Origin: Rallus limicola | Lineage: Eukaryota; Chordata; Aves; Gruiformes; Rallidae | Assembly (NCBI GenBank): GCA_022605955.1 | Contig: JAKCOZ010000003.1 | Coordinates: forward strand, 40,946,761 to 41,010,760 | Reading direction: 5' to 3' | DNA length: 64,000 nucleotides | In this document: piece by piece, positions 47,925 through 60,299 of the stretch | Layout: every line of letters begins with the position of its first letter | Position numbering within the stretch: position 1 is the stretch's first letter | Translations under genes and position numbers: made by a program | The notes under the pieces: model-generated | Told to the model about the DNA's origin: nothing | What the model saw: only the letters and a program-made list of their open reading frames with translations | The model's database searches: none

Positions 47925-48593
47925 GTTGTTCATGGTCAAGGATGAGGCACACCTTATGTATTAGTAGAGCTAGTAATCTTTTGCTAGTTCAACTGAAATA
48001 TTAAGAGACTATTCAGTATTGATCTAACTCTAATTGTTACACAAATGAAGGAATAAGAAGGTAGGCTACTTGCAAGAAATTTTACACCACCCCCCCCCAC
48101 CACCACCCCAGACAGACAGACAGACACACACACACAGTACCCTGTTATGTCCAAACTTGCTACATCTTGTGCCACCTCAGTATGTTGCCTCTTTGTTCCC
48201 CCTAAACCCAGTTTTGCTGAGCTCTAGGTCTGCACTTTAACTGACCAGGGGAAAGTTGTTTGCAGCTGTGGTCCTCTAAGGCACATCCTGTATCTCCACC
48301 TCAAGGTCTTTGTGGCCCTACCCTGTCTGTAGTTCTGAAGACCTTCTCATCATGTTGCATTGCACACAGAGCAACTGCTTGTCCTTGCTGTCTGTATAAA
48401 ACTGTGGTTGCACCACCCAAAGAGAAGGACAAGTGAAAAATACTAGGTAGAGTCAAGCTAGTTAGTTGCTGTCACAGCTAAGAGAAGCAGACCAAAGTTT
48501 CAGGCAGGTCAAGGAAACTTCAGGGAATGCAAATCTGGCAAGCCTCAGTACTCAGATCTTGCAAATTCAGTATAAAGTTTATGGTCTGTTAAC
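47925..48593 (+). repeat. Two-copy direct repeat, copy 2 (uninterrupted)
   Basis: This copy carries all blocks of the 1781-5935 copy in 670 bases. The left part is about 85% alike, the middle block 48140-48255 differs at one base, and the right block has 175 identical bases at 48359-48533. It lacks the CR1 and LTR insertions, and also the 470-base CpG-rich block, in place of which it has TTGTTTGCAGCTGTGGTCCT plus a few bases. It keeps TATAAAACTGTGG at about 48399. The family is unknown: it may be a segmental duplication or two insertions of an undescribed interspersed repeat. Confidence 0.9.
48086..48137. repeat. Poly-C, (GACA)n and (CA)n composite simple repeat
   Basis: CCACCCCCCCCCACCACCAC is followed by GACA units and then CA units. 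It corresponds in position to the 1948-1999 microsatellite in the other repeat copy. Confidence 0.9.
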
Positions 48594-51500
48594 TGAGAAT
48601 GGCAGTGCTGTGTTACAGACTCACAAAATTAACCATGCCATTGGTCTCCAGGCCCAACCACACTGTTCAAGGTCACTGGAATGCTGTTCTCAGTAGCAGC
48701 TGTCTGCTCTTGCCTCAGTTCTGGGTCATCTTACCTGTTTCCAGGAGACAACCTTGTGTTTAGCAGCTGCATTCTACACTCTCTGGGAAACTTTTCTTCA
48801 GCTATGCCTCCCAAACAAGTACCAACTTTATGAGAGAAAGGACACTTTGGTCTAACAGTGGTACTTTTCTGACTCTTTTTTTTTTTTTCCAAACTGCTAT
48901 TTATTAATCTGTGTAATTCATATACTTCTTTGTGCAAAACCGTTACTATGAGCCCTAGGGTCTTCCATGCTTACCTGTTACTTAATGCTCCTTTTTCCTT
49001 CATCATTATTTTAGGCAGACATCTAACATAAAATGAATAAATGTGCAATTTGCCTCAAGCCTGATAATTCATTCATCTCCTGATGCATTGGTCCTGCAAA
49101 CAATCTCTCTGCTATTATTTTCAGGCTTTTTCTGCTACTTTATTTGTGAGTGCCTAAAGACAGTTGTAGAGAAATGATACTGCCAGGTCCTGCATCTTGT
49201 GCCAGTATCATCTCAATCTGCAGTGTCTATTGCAGGAAAAAACACCACACACCATTTTCTGTCTTATGACCTTTGGATACCTTTCTGTTTCAGATCTGTT
49301 CAGTATTTGGGCTCATGTTCAAAGTGGCAAAGCCTTGTGCTCCTCAATGTAGACCTATCTCTTATACGCAACATTTTCTCTAATATAAAATTATTGTTGT
49401 TTCATCAAATCAATTTGGGATCTTTCATGATGTCTGCCTTTGCTGCCAACACTTTTCATCCCCCAAGTGTCCTAGATTTCTGATATTCCATAATGTCTTA
49501 TTGTGGTTTCAGCCTTGCAATTTTCTTCTTATATCACTTAAAACAATTGCCTTCTGCATGTCTACTACCACACTAGCACATTTCTGCCACCCCATTCTTC
49601 CAATTAAGGGCTACTTAATTAATTTCAACCCTGACAGCTCATACTATCCAGTGATCAGCTAGTACTAAGTCCAACAGAGACCTGCCACACTACCTTCCCT
49701 ACATTTTCCTGTGTAGCAGAGCCTCTTCAGAACACAATGTCTGGTTCTAAGCCATTTCTAGGAGGTTTATTTAGAAATATGTTTTCCCACCCTATCTAGA
49801 TTAGAAACCAAAGGAGACAGATATATTTTGTCTTGCTTTTCTTCTGCTACTATATTATTCCATTTAATATGTATTTATATTTTTATCCCATTTCATAAAA
49901 AAAGGTAATGTAACTACTCTTTATACCATCTAACATTTCTTCTTTTATTTCTTCTCACCCCTAGTTTTAAATGTTTGCTGTGCAGAGTTTAAATTGATTG
50001 AGATGTGAAGGTCTCTGAGAGGAAAGAAATCCAAATACAATGTCCCTGGCTCAGGGAAAGGCATGCAGACTGCAGTTCTCCTTGAAGGCAGCAGCCAGCT
50101 GTCCAGAAATCCCATTTGCATAGAGCAGCATCAGCCAGAGCTCCGATAGCTCCAGCCATCTGTGGTACATACTGTCTCTAGCCCACTCAAGAGAGAGAAA
50201 GGAGCAATGGGAATGAGGTGTGGGGTGGTGAAGGATGGAAAACGTAGGCATGTATGAGGAGAGATTAAAGGAGATGGCATAGAAAACTCTAGGCTGTTTG
50301 ACTTCATTTGTTGATGGGTCTTGAAACTGTGTGTCCTAAGTGGGGTGCAGTGAGACTGTGGCATGCCACACAACTGCAATTATGGCAGTGGACAAGGAGG
50401 GAAGGTTCTGGTAGTGTTCCTAGAGGCTTGAATAGAAGCTGTGGTGTTAGTTTACGATCTCTTGTCATGCATGTTCCAAGTTCTGTAGGCAACATTGTGC
50501 TTCTTACTCTGGAACACTTCTATGAGCACGAGTTTGTAATTGCTGGCCCTGAGCTTGATTCTTGAACATCTGGGAACCATGGCAACCAGTGTTTGTGAGA
50601 CCACACATGTGGGAAAGCCACTTCTGCCAAAACATATTTGCAACTTTTTAAGATACAGAACTAAGCTGAAAGAAAAAATTGTTTCTGACCAAAAGGATCC
50701 CTTGGACAGTATTCAGAATTCATTAAATTCTGTGGGTTTGGGGACCTTTCTGAAAATGTGTGAGGACCTCTACTTTATCCATATTTGAAAGGGAATCATG
50801 AGAATATGGTGCCACTGGGTAGCCCACTTATTATCATCATGACTGGGAAAGAGAATTTTCTAAGAATAGAAAAGTATAGAGTTAGAAACATATTAAGAAA
50901 TGGTATGAAGTATATTGTTGTATTTTTGTTCTCCTTGCCATATTCCCTGGGTAAATAATAAAATGGCTTGGACAGTAGCCCACTAGATGATATGTAGATA
51001 ACATTCAGTTCAATTAGCTTATGCAATGTAAATATAGCTCTCAACTGATATTTTAGTGTCTATCCCTCTACCAACTTATTCCTCAATTAAATGCCAGTTG
51101 CAGATTTAAATTTTTTTTTTATGTCAATTCATGAATTAAGTCTAAAAATGCCAGCACAATTAAGACTACAAAATGCAATCTCAGCAGAAGATAGATTGAT
51201 GGATCCCCATACTTGCCTCTACCTGGCATTTGGGGTTATGTATGTAATAAAAATTCTAGAGAAATAAATTCTTGCTACTTTGAAAAATCCTACGTACCTA
51301 GATACATCTGAGCCAGCTGCCTTTGGAGGTTATAGGCACTTGGTGCCCTCACTGTACAGGCTTTGTAGCTGGTGAGAAGTATCAGCTGCAATATGGATTT
51401 GTGCAAAGTATGTTTCTTATTGCTTCAGTAAAAAGGTTAGGTTAGTCTCTGAGGAATGATTTTTAAAGGTTACTTTAATGTCAAATTACTGATTTTGATT

Positions 51501-51739
51501 TCCTAGTAATACAATTTTCAGTGTTTGGCAGATTCTTTTAGTTAAAATAACCGTTGGGTGACATTTTAAAAGCAATCTGCTGTTTTGGCTAGCTGGGACT
51601 TTGAAGCATAATGATTAAAAAGGGAAGGTCATAAAAGCATAACTGAAACACCTGCCCTGGATATTGAACTCTAAAGTACAATTTCTCTCCATGGACATTT
51701 TCTGCTTGCATACTTATCCATATGCATATCAATATTGAT
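48594..51739. other. Apparently unique AT-rich DNA
   Basis: No gene, RNA or transposon recognised. A T-run is at about 48878-48889. Confidence 0.5.
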
Positions 51740-52312
51740 GCCATGAAAAGCCAAAATCAAAACTCACTAGCCTTGGTGACTATTAGGCAGATATTCTTTA
51801 TTGCAGCGCCGGGGATCGCTCCTCCTATGTGCTTGCCAAACGAGTTAGTTGCACAGCTTATATGCAGGTTATACACATGTACTCATGACCTTTGTGAGAA
51901 ATTATTAACATACTCATTACTTTTCTGGGAACCCATTGTAGTAGGACTCCACCCTTTCCCACACGCATACTACAGTCTTTAGGTGATCTTCAGGGACCCT
52001 GGTGGTCATTTACTTCATCCACTCATCTTCATCACTGTGTTTTGCTGTGACTGTAGCCCGTATCTTCCTCTTCTTGCTTACCAGAGCCGCATACCTGGCC
52101 TTCGGGCACATTGTAGCCTTGAGTTTTCTTATTCCCAAAGATAGCTCGAAAGCTTACAATATGCTGGCACACATATTCCATGGTACAATTGCTGCAAAAT
52201 TTGTTGCTAATATCTACAAAAGTCTAAACACTAAGTCTCCGTTAGATTAATTGCTGCATAATATGTTGTTGACACCCACAAAACTCCAGACAATAAGTCC
52301 CCACCAGATTCA
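51740..52312 (-). mobile_element. Probable solo LTR with TATA box, polyA signal and duplicated U3 block
   Basis: On the minus strand the order is two diverged direct repeats of about 62 bp (52188-52249 and 52250-52311, each starting ATTGCTGCA on the plus strand), then unique U3-like sequence, then GCATATAAGC as a TATA box (51856-51865), then CpG-bearing sequence, then GCAATAAAGAAT as a polyadenylation signal (AATAAA at 51797-51802), then a U5-like tail. This is the signal order of a retroviral LTR with an enhancer duplication. No gag, pol or primer site is adjacent. The ends are not precisely fixed and the family is unknown. Confidence 0.6.
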
Positions 52313-52439
52313 GCCCTCTCTTCAATCTGCATATCCATATCTTAAGCTCTATGCTACTTAGCTGTTGCATCCCCTGACTCGGAATCATATACTCCCCTTA
52401 TGCTTGACATGCAGACAGTTGGTGCCTTTCCCTGGTTCT

Positions 52440-52605
52440 GGAAAGTTTCATGTTTAAATTCAGAAGGGCTAGGAAGAAGCATGAGGAGAAATGGAGAGTG
52501 AATGGCTTGCTTAAAGCCATGAGACAAACCAGCAGCTAAATTTGGACTAGAACCCAGTTGTCTTAGACCTCTATCCGGTGTGCTAGCTACTTGATCCCTT
52601 GTCAG
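52440..52605 (+). mobile_element. Ancient MIR/L2-like fragment
   Basis: The blocks GGCTTGCTTAAAGCCATGAG, AACCAGCAGCTAAATTTGGA, CTAGAACCCAGTTGTCTTAG and CCGGTGTGCTAGCTACTTGA follow the order of the MIR-type SINE tail (CTTGCCCAAGGTCAC, GAGCTGGGATTAGAACCCAGG, CCAGTGCTCTTTCCACTA). It is an old amniote repeat. Confidence 0.6.
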
Positions 52606-55600
52606 GGACATGGGGAGTGCATAGGAATGCATTTCAGTTACCACTACATTTTTTTCCAAAATAAGGTGTTGATTTCCTAAATTGTTAATGTTGTTCCTAG
52701 TTTTGAAGACCAGAAGAGGGATGTACCACCAGAGCATGTCCCAGTCATGTGATCTAAAATGTCACTCTGGGACTTAGTTTATCACAGGAGCTTGGGGGAC
52801 TCCTCCCTCCTCTCTGAAAGTGTCCATTCACAGAGTAATAGCCAGTCCCCAGTTTGTAGATTTTGAACCCTAAATAGCGAAACAAGAACAAAATTTTCTT
52901 TCTCCTGTCTTTGAACAGGTATTTGTCTGTTTAATAAGCCTCCTTAAAAACAAACAATTATTCATTGTTTGTTATTTTTCATTCCTTAAATTAATTTCTT
53001 CTTGCTTAGGAATACTGAAAATCATCTTTGTTTAACTTCTAGTATCTTTTTATCCACTCCCTAAGGTGGATGCTTTGAATTGCCAGTGATTTGCTGAGGC
53101 AGTAAAAGAAAATCTTAACTAGGATCCAAGTTGGCTTTCTAGGCATTTAAGGCACAGACGGATGTGCCACATGGCTCCTGAGGGCTTTGTGTGTGCTTCA
53201 TCTGGATGTACAATTCTCAGTTTGTACCCACAGATATCAGATGGATGTGCTTGCACAAACATGAGCATGGGGCTCATTAGCTTTACTGCTGGATACCAGC
53301 TTGACTGCTGAGCTGGTCCAGGATGTACCCTGTGTGAGATTTGCTGTTGAATAAATAATTGTATGGTGACAATAAAAAGGTCTGCATAAAGATTTATCCT
53401 TTTTTGTTAAAAGCTTCCATTTAATTTCCTTCTCTGCTTATCCACAGCAGAGACAGGCTAGGAAGGCAGAAGCTACAGTCATTTTCTGTCTGGTCTGTGA
53501 AGGGAGGTTGATCTCCTAAACATGTTTCTCAGTCTAATGATATGGAGCACCTCTAATGTCATGTTCTTAAGAGACCAATATTTCTCAGCTCCTGAGGAAA
53601 ATGGATTTGTATTTTTTTTTTTCATAGGGTCCAAGTGACTATCAAATCAATGGAGACATCTCCTAGTACATATCAAAGACAAAAGTCAAAAATCAGCAAA
53701 GACCAAATGGCTCCTTTTGTGTTTCTTTCATCACCCTCTTCTAGTGATTTTTTGTAGCTACATGCTTTTCCCCTAGTTCAGCACATGTAATAGCCTAATT
53801 TGAAGACTTGACATTGCACAATCCTTCCCAAGAGCACAAGAGTTCAGCTTTTGCACATCTCTACACCTACATGGATCTGTGGTTAAAACAGCCCCATTTT
53901 CATATAATTTTGAAAGCTCAGGCAAGTTCTCCAGCTCAGACAGCCCATTATATCTGCAGGAAGATGTTTGGCAACAGTGCCACTTATGATCCCTTACTGA
54001 ATACACTGGTACATGTCATACATGCAGGCCTATTAGCCTTGATGTGTTTTCTGTTAAACTCTTCTGTTTCAAGGAAATGTCTTTAGAGTTCCTGTCAGGC
54101 AGCAGCCCAGAACTGTCCGTATTATGGAAGATACATGTCTTTGCCCATACTGCGTATTTTATCTTAGTTATAACTGCATGCCTCAGATCCAACTAGATAT
54201 TCCCAGCAAGTATGTACAGGCTATTCACAACTGCAATAGTCGTAAGATAGCTAGCAATGCATATGTCTTAAGTGCTCAAAAACTCTTGCCCTTGGGCAAG
54301 AACCAAACAGCATATTGTCTTGGAGCTGAGCAGCAAAGGAAAAAGAACACAAGTAATATCTGCACCTCTTCTGCCAGAGAGCACCAGGGCTTGAGCATCA
54401 CCAGGCAATCTTTCCCTCAACACAATTCAGGCTTGGCATGAGGGCTTTGCAACAGATGGATGATCTGGCATGAACATGGATCTGCAAGAAGCTGGAACCA
54501 GTAGAGAAATACAGATTTCTTGGACCCATGCTGCAGAGGGGAAGCTTAACAAGAAGCTGCCTGTTCTGTCCAGGCGTGTTAAAATGTACATCTCTCTAAT
54601 CTCTCATTATAATCTGCAGAAGAAATCAGCATGCTCTCTAGAGTTCTGTGATTCAGCTCGTATTAACAGTGACCAACAAAACAGGTAGCACAGTGATAAT
54701 CTGAATGCCTCTGCTTGATGGGAACAATCCCCATGTAGCAGCAGATGCAGCTACATCTCTGAATGCAGTTCTGTGTACGGAAGGTGTTGGAAATTAGGAC
54801 TGATGACTCAGTCCTCACAGGTGCTATGCAACAGGCAGTGTTTCACAGGAGGGACAGATAGCTTCTGGCATCCTTATGTGACTGACAGCTTTTCCTTAGT
54901 CATCCTACTGCTCTGAATGTCCAGCTTCAGCAATCAGTAGGCTTTGCATGATATTGCTCTTGAAGCAAGATCAAGCTTTTCCATGTCCCCTTGGGTGTAT
55001 ACAAAGGAAGTAGCTCTGATGTGCCCCTCACTATATGGCATACCCTCATGGTAAGTGCCAATAGCTGTGTCAGAGTGTCTCAGAGAAGATCCTGAGAGAG
55101 CTCCCACACTTTACCAGGGCAAGTGCCTGTGAGCAGTGCATATGGGCAGTGTGGGAGCTATCTCGGGAAAGGGATGGCACCCTCAGAGAAAGGGATAGGC
55201 TGGCAGTGGGTTTCCTGTTGAGGATGTCAGGAGATGCAGTAACTCTTCTGCCATAGGGGTGGCACTGAGTCATCTCCTATACTGCCCTATACTTCTGGGA
55301 TGTAATACATACCCTATACTTCCATTCTCTAACACTACATATCTTGCTCCTGACATTTTCACCTATCTGAACTGCAATTCAGATCTTACCATGTGTATTG
55401 TAAACCAGTATCTTGTGTTCCTGTCACTATGTGATCATGTTTCTGTGTGGCAGAACAGTAGTTAGAAGTGTGTTTCCCAATGTGGCAAGAGCAGACAGTG
55501 AGACTTGGGCATTCTAACAATTGTGATTTACCAGGATCACCATATAAACTTTTTTTTTTTAAATTGTAAGCATCATGGATTTTCCTTAAAAGGAAAATGT

Positions 55601-56284
55601 TTTCAGAATCCTACTCTGCATACTGCTTCTGAAAAATCTTTTCCTGGCCTGTATAGGGGCTTTTTAATGTTCTCTTTTTGAAATTGCTTGCTTCTACAGG
55701 AACCAGTCTTGTAGCATCACTGCTTGCTTTGCTAAACTTCAAGCTGCAACAGTACTGCTTTTATCAGTGCATCAGCAGTACATTTTTATACGTGTTTTGC
55801 TGACTCTAGATGAATTTCAGTTAAGAGATAAAGAATAGATTATCACAACTGGTTGGTTATGTGTATTCTTGTAGATTAAAGTGGTACCAGATAGGGAATT
55901 TCATCTCATTGACTCAGGTACTTGTGTTGAACAGAAAGACCTAATTGTGTTTGAAGTCAAGACAGGAATTATAGATGCAGACGGATGTGGCATCACGGGA
56001 AATAGTGGATATTTTTATTAGCATAGTAGAGAGTTATGATTCTTATTTTTCTGTACCTATGGCAAGTTTTAAAGGAGATATTTGTAGGACAACAAGGGGA
56101 CATTAGAATGTGTATAAGGAACCCTTTTGAATGTGAGGGGCTGAGGCTACTCTTAGAGAATAATTTTTGTGGGACTGGAGCCTAGTGCCTTAGGCAACAG
56201 TGCCTTCCTGCTGTGGCATAGAAGAGGTTTTTAAACAGAGGCAGACACCTTGTTTCTGAGAGTGATAGGAAGTGATAAAGTGAG
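52606..56284. other. Apparently unique DNA
   Basis: Several plus-strand frames of 72-105 codons follow one another at 53808-54688, but they show no family motif, compositional bias or splice logic. Treated as chance. Confidence 0.5.
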
Positions 56285-56952
56285 CTTGCTTGGGAGTCCT
56301 GGTGGAGAGCAGGATGGCCATGAGCCAGCACTGTGCCCTCATGGCTGAGAAGGCCAATGGCATCCTGGGGTGCATTAGCAGGGGAGTGGTTAGTAGGTCA
56401 AGAGAAGGTCCTTCTCTCCCTCTACTCTGCCCTGGTGAGGCCACACCTGGAGTATTGTGTCCAGTTCTGGGCCCCTCCTTTCAAGAAGGACATAGAACTC
56501 CTTGGGAGAGTCCAATGCAGGGCCACCCAGATGATGAAGGGAATGGAACATCTTCCTTATGAGGAGAGACTGAGGGAGCTGGGCCTCTTTAGCTTGGGGG
56601 AGACTGAGGGGTGACCTTATTAATGTCTATAAATATGTAAAGGGTGAGAGTCAGGAGGTTTGAGCCAGGCTCTTCTCAGTGATGGCCAGCGACAGGACGA
56701 GGGGCAAAGGGTAGAAGCTGGAGCATAGGCAGTTCCATGTGAATGAAAGGAGGAACTTTTTCACTGTGAGTGTGACAGAGCGCTGGAACATAGTGCCCAG
56801 AGAGGTTGTGGATTCTCCTTCTCTGGAGCCATTCAAACCCTGCCTGGATGTGTGCTTGTGTGATTTAGTCTAGGTGATCCTGCTCTGGCAGGGGGGTTGG
56901 ACTAGATGATCTTTCAAGGTCCTTCCCAACTCCTAATGTTCTGTGATTCTGT
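56285..56952 (+). mobile_element. CR1 LINE 3' fragment, plus strand
   Basis: Sense CR1 of about 670 bp: coding part with ATGAGCCAGCACTGTGCCCT and GGCCACCCAGATGATGAAGG, and the 3' end GGGTTGGACTAGATGATCTTT ... TAATGTTCTGTGATTCTGTC. Two overlapping frames (56290-56562 and 56333-56614) carry [19 protein letters not shown] and [12 protein letters not shown] in a broken reading, so the coding region is frameshifted. The ending differs from the 40555 and 43529 copies, hence another subfamily. Confidence 0.92.
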
Positions 56953-59900
56953 CACAGACGTATTACATTATTCTGCTCTGCAGCAACTGATGATCTTGAT
57001 CTATGCATGACTGTGCAAACTATTTGTTTGGAGATGTTCCTGTCCTTCCACTACTGTATTCAGAAGATGTAAACACAAAACCAAACCAAATTTTGTAATT
57101 GTTTACTTTGCTATGACTGTTGGAGGAATGGGGTAGAGAGGAAGTGGCACAGATTTCTCAAGACAGAGTTGTGATTCTCCTTCACACTGTACTGCCCTGT
57201 CTGTGCAGTACTTGGCATCTTGGCAGACCTGCAAGTGGAAAGGTTAAATTCTGATCTATCAGGTTGTCAGGTCAGACAATAGAAGCACAGCTTGAGTCAT
57301 GAAAGGCAGAACAAACCAAAAGAAGAATCTATGCTACCTTTCTGAAGTCAAAGATAAGCATGATAAAGCTTGTGGTGGGAAACACTGATACCAGAAAGTG
57401 AGAACAAAAATGCATCTGGACTTCCTGTGCTGTGAAACTGAAGAAGAAAAAAACAGCCTCAGCAAAAATAAATGTTTATCGAGGCAAATGCAAAAAACAT
57501 TTCTTGTGACTCACAGAAGAAACCCAATGAGATGCTCTCCAGAGTTATGTCTGCATGTAACTTTGAGATCATTCTTGTTTTCCATGGTTTGCAAGTGTTC
57601 AGGTTGCCAGATTTTTCTCCACATGCTATTTGCTGCATCTCTAGTTTCACCTGAAAAATATTCAGTGCTGAAAAGATGTGCCAAGAACTTCCCTCCATCA
57701 AAGAAAAAGGGATAAACACGATACAGAACTTCTCATGGTCTCACTGTCATCTTAGAGTTAATTCTTTAACAGATTTCAATTTGTGAAAATAGAAATAAAA
57801 ACAGTAGCGCTCAATTTTTTGAGTTTTTCATTAAAGCAGTGAAGATCTGCTGCAACAAAATGATGTCTTTGAAGCTAAAGGGGATACTGAGCCCTGCCAG
57901 AAGCTCTTGTTTTGTTACTGTCCTTCATGTAGTCTGCACAGACTGCAGTACTCTGGTAGGAGAGCGTCGCACTGCAGTGCACGGTCATCAGCTCTCAGTG
58001 CAGGCTTTGGAGGCTGCAGTGTAAGACTGCAATGCTACACTGCAGAGCTGCTGTGCTTTTGAAAAGATGCAGTTAGATCTGTTTGAACAAGCGAAGTGTT
58101 CACTTGTGAGATTAAACCTGTTTTGCTGTCTCTGAGCAGACTGTGTTCTTTGCAAATATTTCTCTAACAGCCAGAGGGCTTGAATGAGAGTAAATCCTCT
58201 ATTGCCATGTCAGGTTGCTGCCTTATACACACCTGAAATCTGCCTCAGACTACTTTGCATGCTGCATTGTTTGCAAAATAAATGCAAAAACCAAGGTTTA
58301 CATTTATGATTCTTCATAATGTACTGGTGAGAGGGAGGAGAGACCAGCAGCAGCACAGAAGAGCTGACACATGGTAAGAAATTCCTGCTCAATAGGAGTG
58401 CTGAGGGGTTTTTATTTGGATGACTGGTCTTTCATCAAGAAATTCCAACAGGAATCTGCAAATTTTCCCTCTTTCTTTCTCAAGCATGGGTAAGGCTGAC
58501 ACTGTGGGACTGTGATAATGAATAGCTGGTTTGTCAAGATAAGGAGCAGCATAGTTGTCTTTTGGAGGTGAGCCAACTCTGACCTTTTTTCCCACACATT
58601 CTTGGTCACTACTGGTGGTTCTAATGAGGGAACACTGCCACCTGCAAACCATTTGTTGATCAAATCTACTTCATGGCAGTAAGGCTATGTGAGGGAGCTT
58701 GGACTGGAAACATGAGGCACTATGGGCCTCACCACTGTTGCAAGAAATTATTTGAATACCTGTCAATTGCTCGTGTCAGCAAGGTCACAGGGTATTGGTC
58801 TTGTGCTATCTTTGTAGGAACCTGTTCTTTGAATGTGAGTTCTGTAATGTGGAGAAATCACTGCAAAGTAATGTATCATGACATGAGACAACATGACATG
58901 AGGTCTAGGATTGGCCTCAGATATTTACTATCTCTCAGTGTGATCCTAATGGAAGACAGCACAAAATGTGTTTATGTATTTGGACATACACCTTTTGAAA
59001 CAGCAAGTTCTCTGCCTCTCTGAGAGCAGCAGAGAAGGTTCCATTTTACCCTCCAACAAGTAAATTTATCATTCAGTCTTCTGTTGTAGTCCCCACAAGT
59101 AATGTGATATGGCTAGACAAAAACTTGTATTACAAACATGTCTATTCAGATAAAAATAAGCCAAACCAGATGGAAATATGCCCCATTTATATACGAGTAT
59201 GAACAATTATGTAAAACAGAGCTCCTCCTCAAATGGTCAAAGAAAGAATGCTGACAAACAAATGAAAGGAATATAAAAAAGGAAGCTGTCTGTGTTTCTT
59301 GGCGAAGATAAGTTTCTCACAGGAAAAAAGGTCTGCAGCAGCCTCTGTAGCACTGAAGGTCTGTCCAAGAAGCATGAGATTTGGGACTCTTGATAGAAAC
59401 TGTGTATCTGAGAGGTGAGAGTAACGTTGCACATATCATGGAGGCAGGACCTGTGGTAGATGGGTGTGGGGATAGAAAGGCTGTTCACAAGTTCAGTGTT
59501 GTCTTGAGTTAGTAGCAGGAAGTGTTCATTACATATTGGGAAGATCAGAATTACGATTCCCTTCTGAAAGGGAATGTGAAAAATAATGTAGTGCCTTGCC
59601 CATTCTACCAACACCACATGTCAAGGAGTGGTGAAGCTGTCATGATGCCTTTGATGAGCTCTGTGCACAATGGGTTTAGAGGATGGGAGACAAGATACAA
59701 TTGCAGAATTATGATTTCTTTTTTCAATCCTGCTGAAAGAAAGTATCTCCAGAAACCTCTTTATAACACACCCACCACTTTTCAAGCTATTAAGGGCCAG
59801 TCTAACTCCTTAACACAATGGATGGCTTGAAATCACATTTCTTGCTGGATTAATGTTCACATAACACACTCAGAACTGATTGTCCCTCTGCTTGGCTGTT

Positions 59901-60299
59901 ACATACTTCCAAAGTATTTAATCTGTTGCCAAGGAGCAGAAATAACTCAAATCTATTATCTCTTTGATGCACTTGCTCATATTACCTATGTAAGCGTAAT
60001 GATGGTCTTAAAAGGGTGGTAGTAAAAGTTCAGAAAAGCCTATAAAACATAAACTGTTTGCAATATTTGTCACATTTAAAAAAATAACAGCAAAACATCT
60101 CAAATAACATTATTTAATCTTTACATGCAGAAAGTGGTGCAACTGTATAATGGATAATTCCTATTATACTGTGCTTCAGTGGGAAGATGGAAAGACCTTT
60201 CATTAACTAAATACAACACAACAATTAGAAGGTCCTCTGATTTAGACTTGAAAACCATCAGAAGAATTACTATATAATTTCTAACATGCTGTTACTGAT
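56953..60299. other. Apparently unique AT-rich DNA
   Basis: Nothing recognised. A small direct repeat of CATGACATGAG occurs twice at about 58878-58904. Confidence 0.5.

Noticed and set aside
47925..48593. Copy 2 as a spliced retrocopy of a transcript from copy 1
   Set aside because: The segments missing in copy 2 do not have GT...AG borders, copy 2 has about 26 extra bases at one junction, and there is no poly(A) tail. The CR1 boundaries explain the largest gap.
53808..54688. Three consecutive plus-strand frames as exons
   Set aside because: No family motifs, no convincing splice signals joining them, and sizes expected by chance in this much unique DNA.
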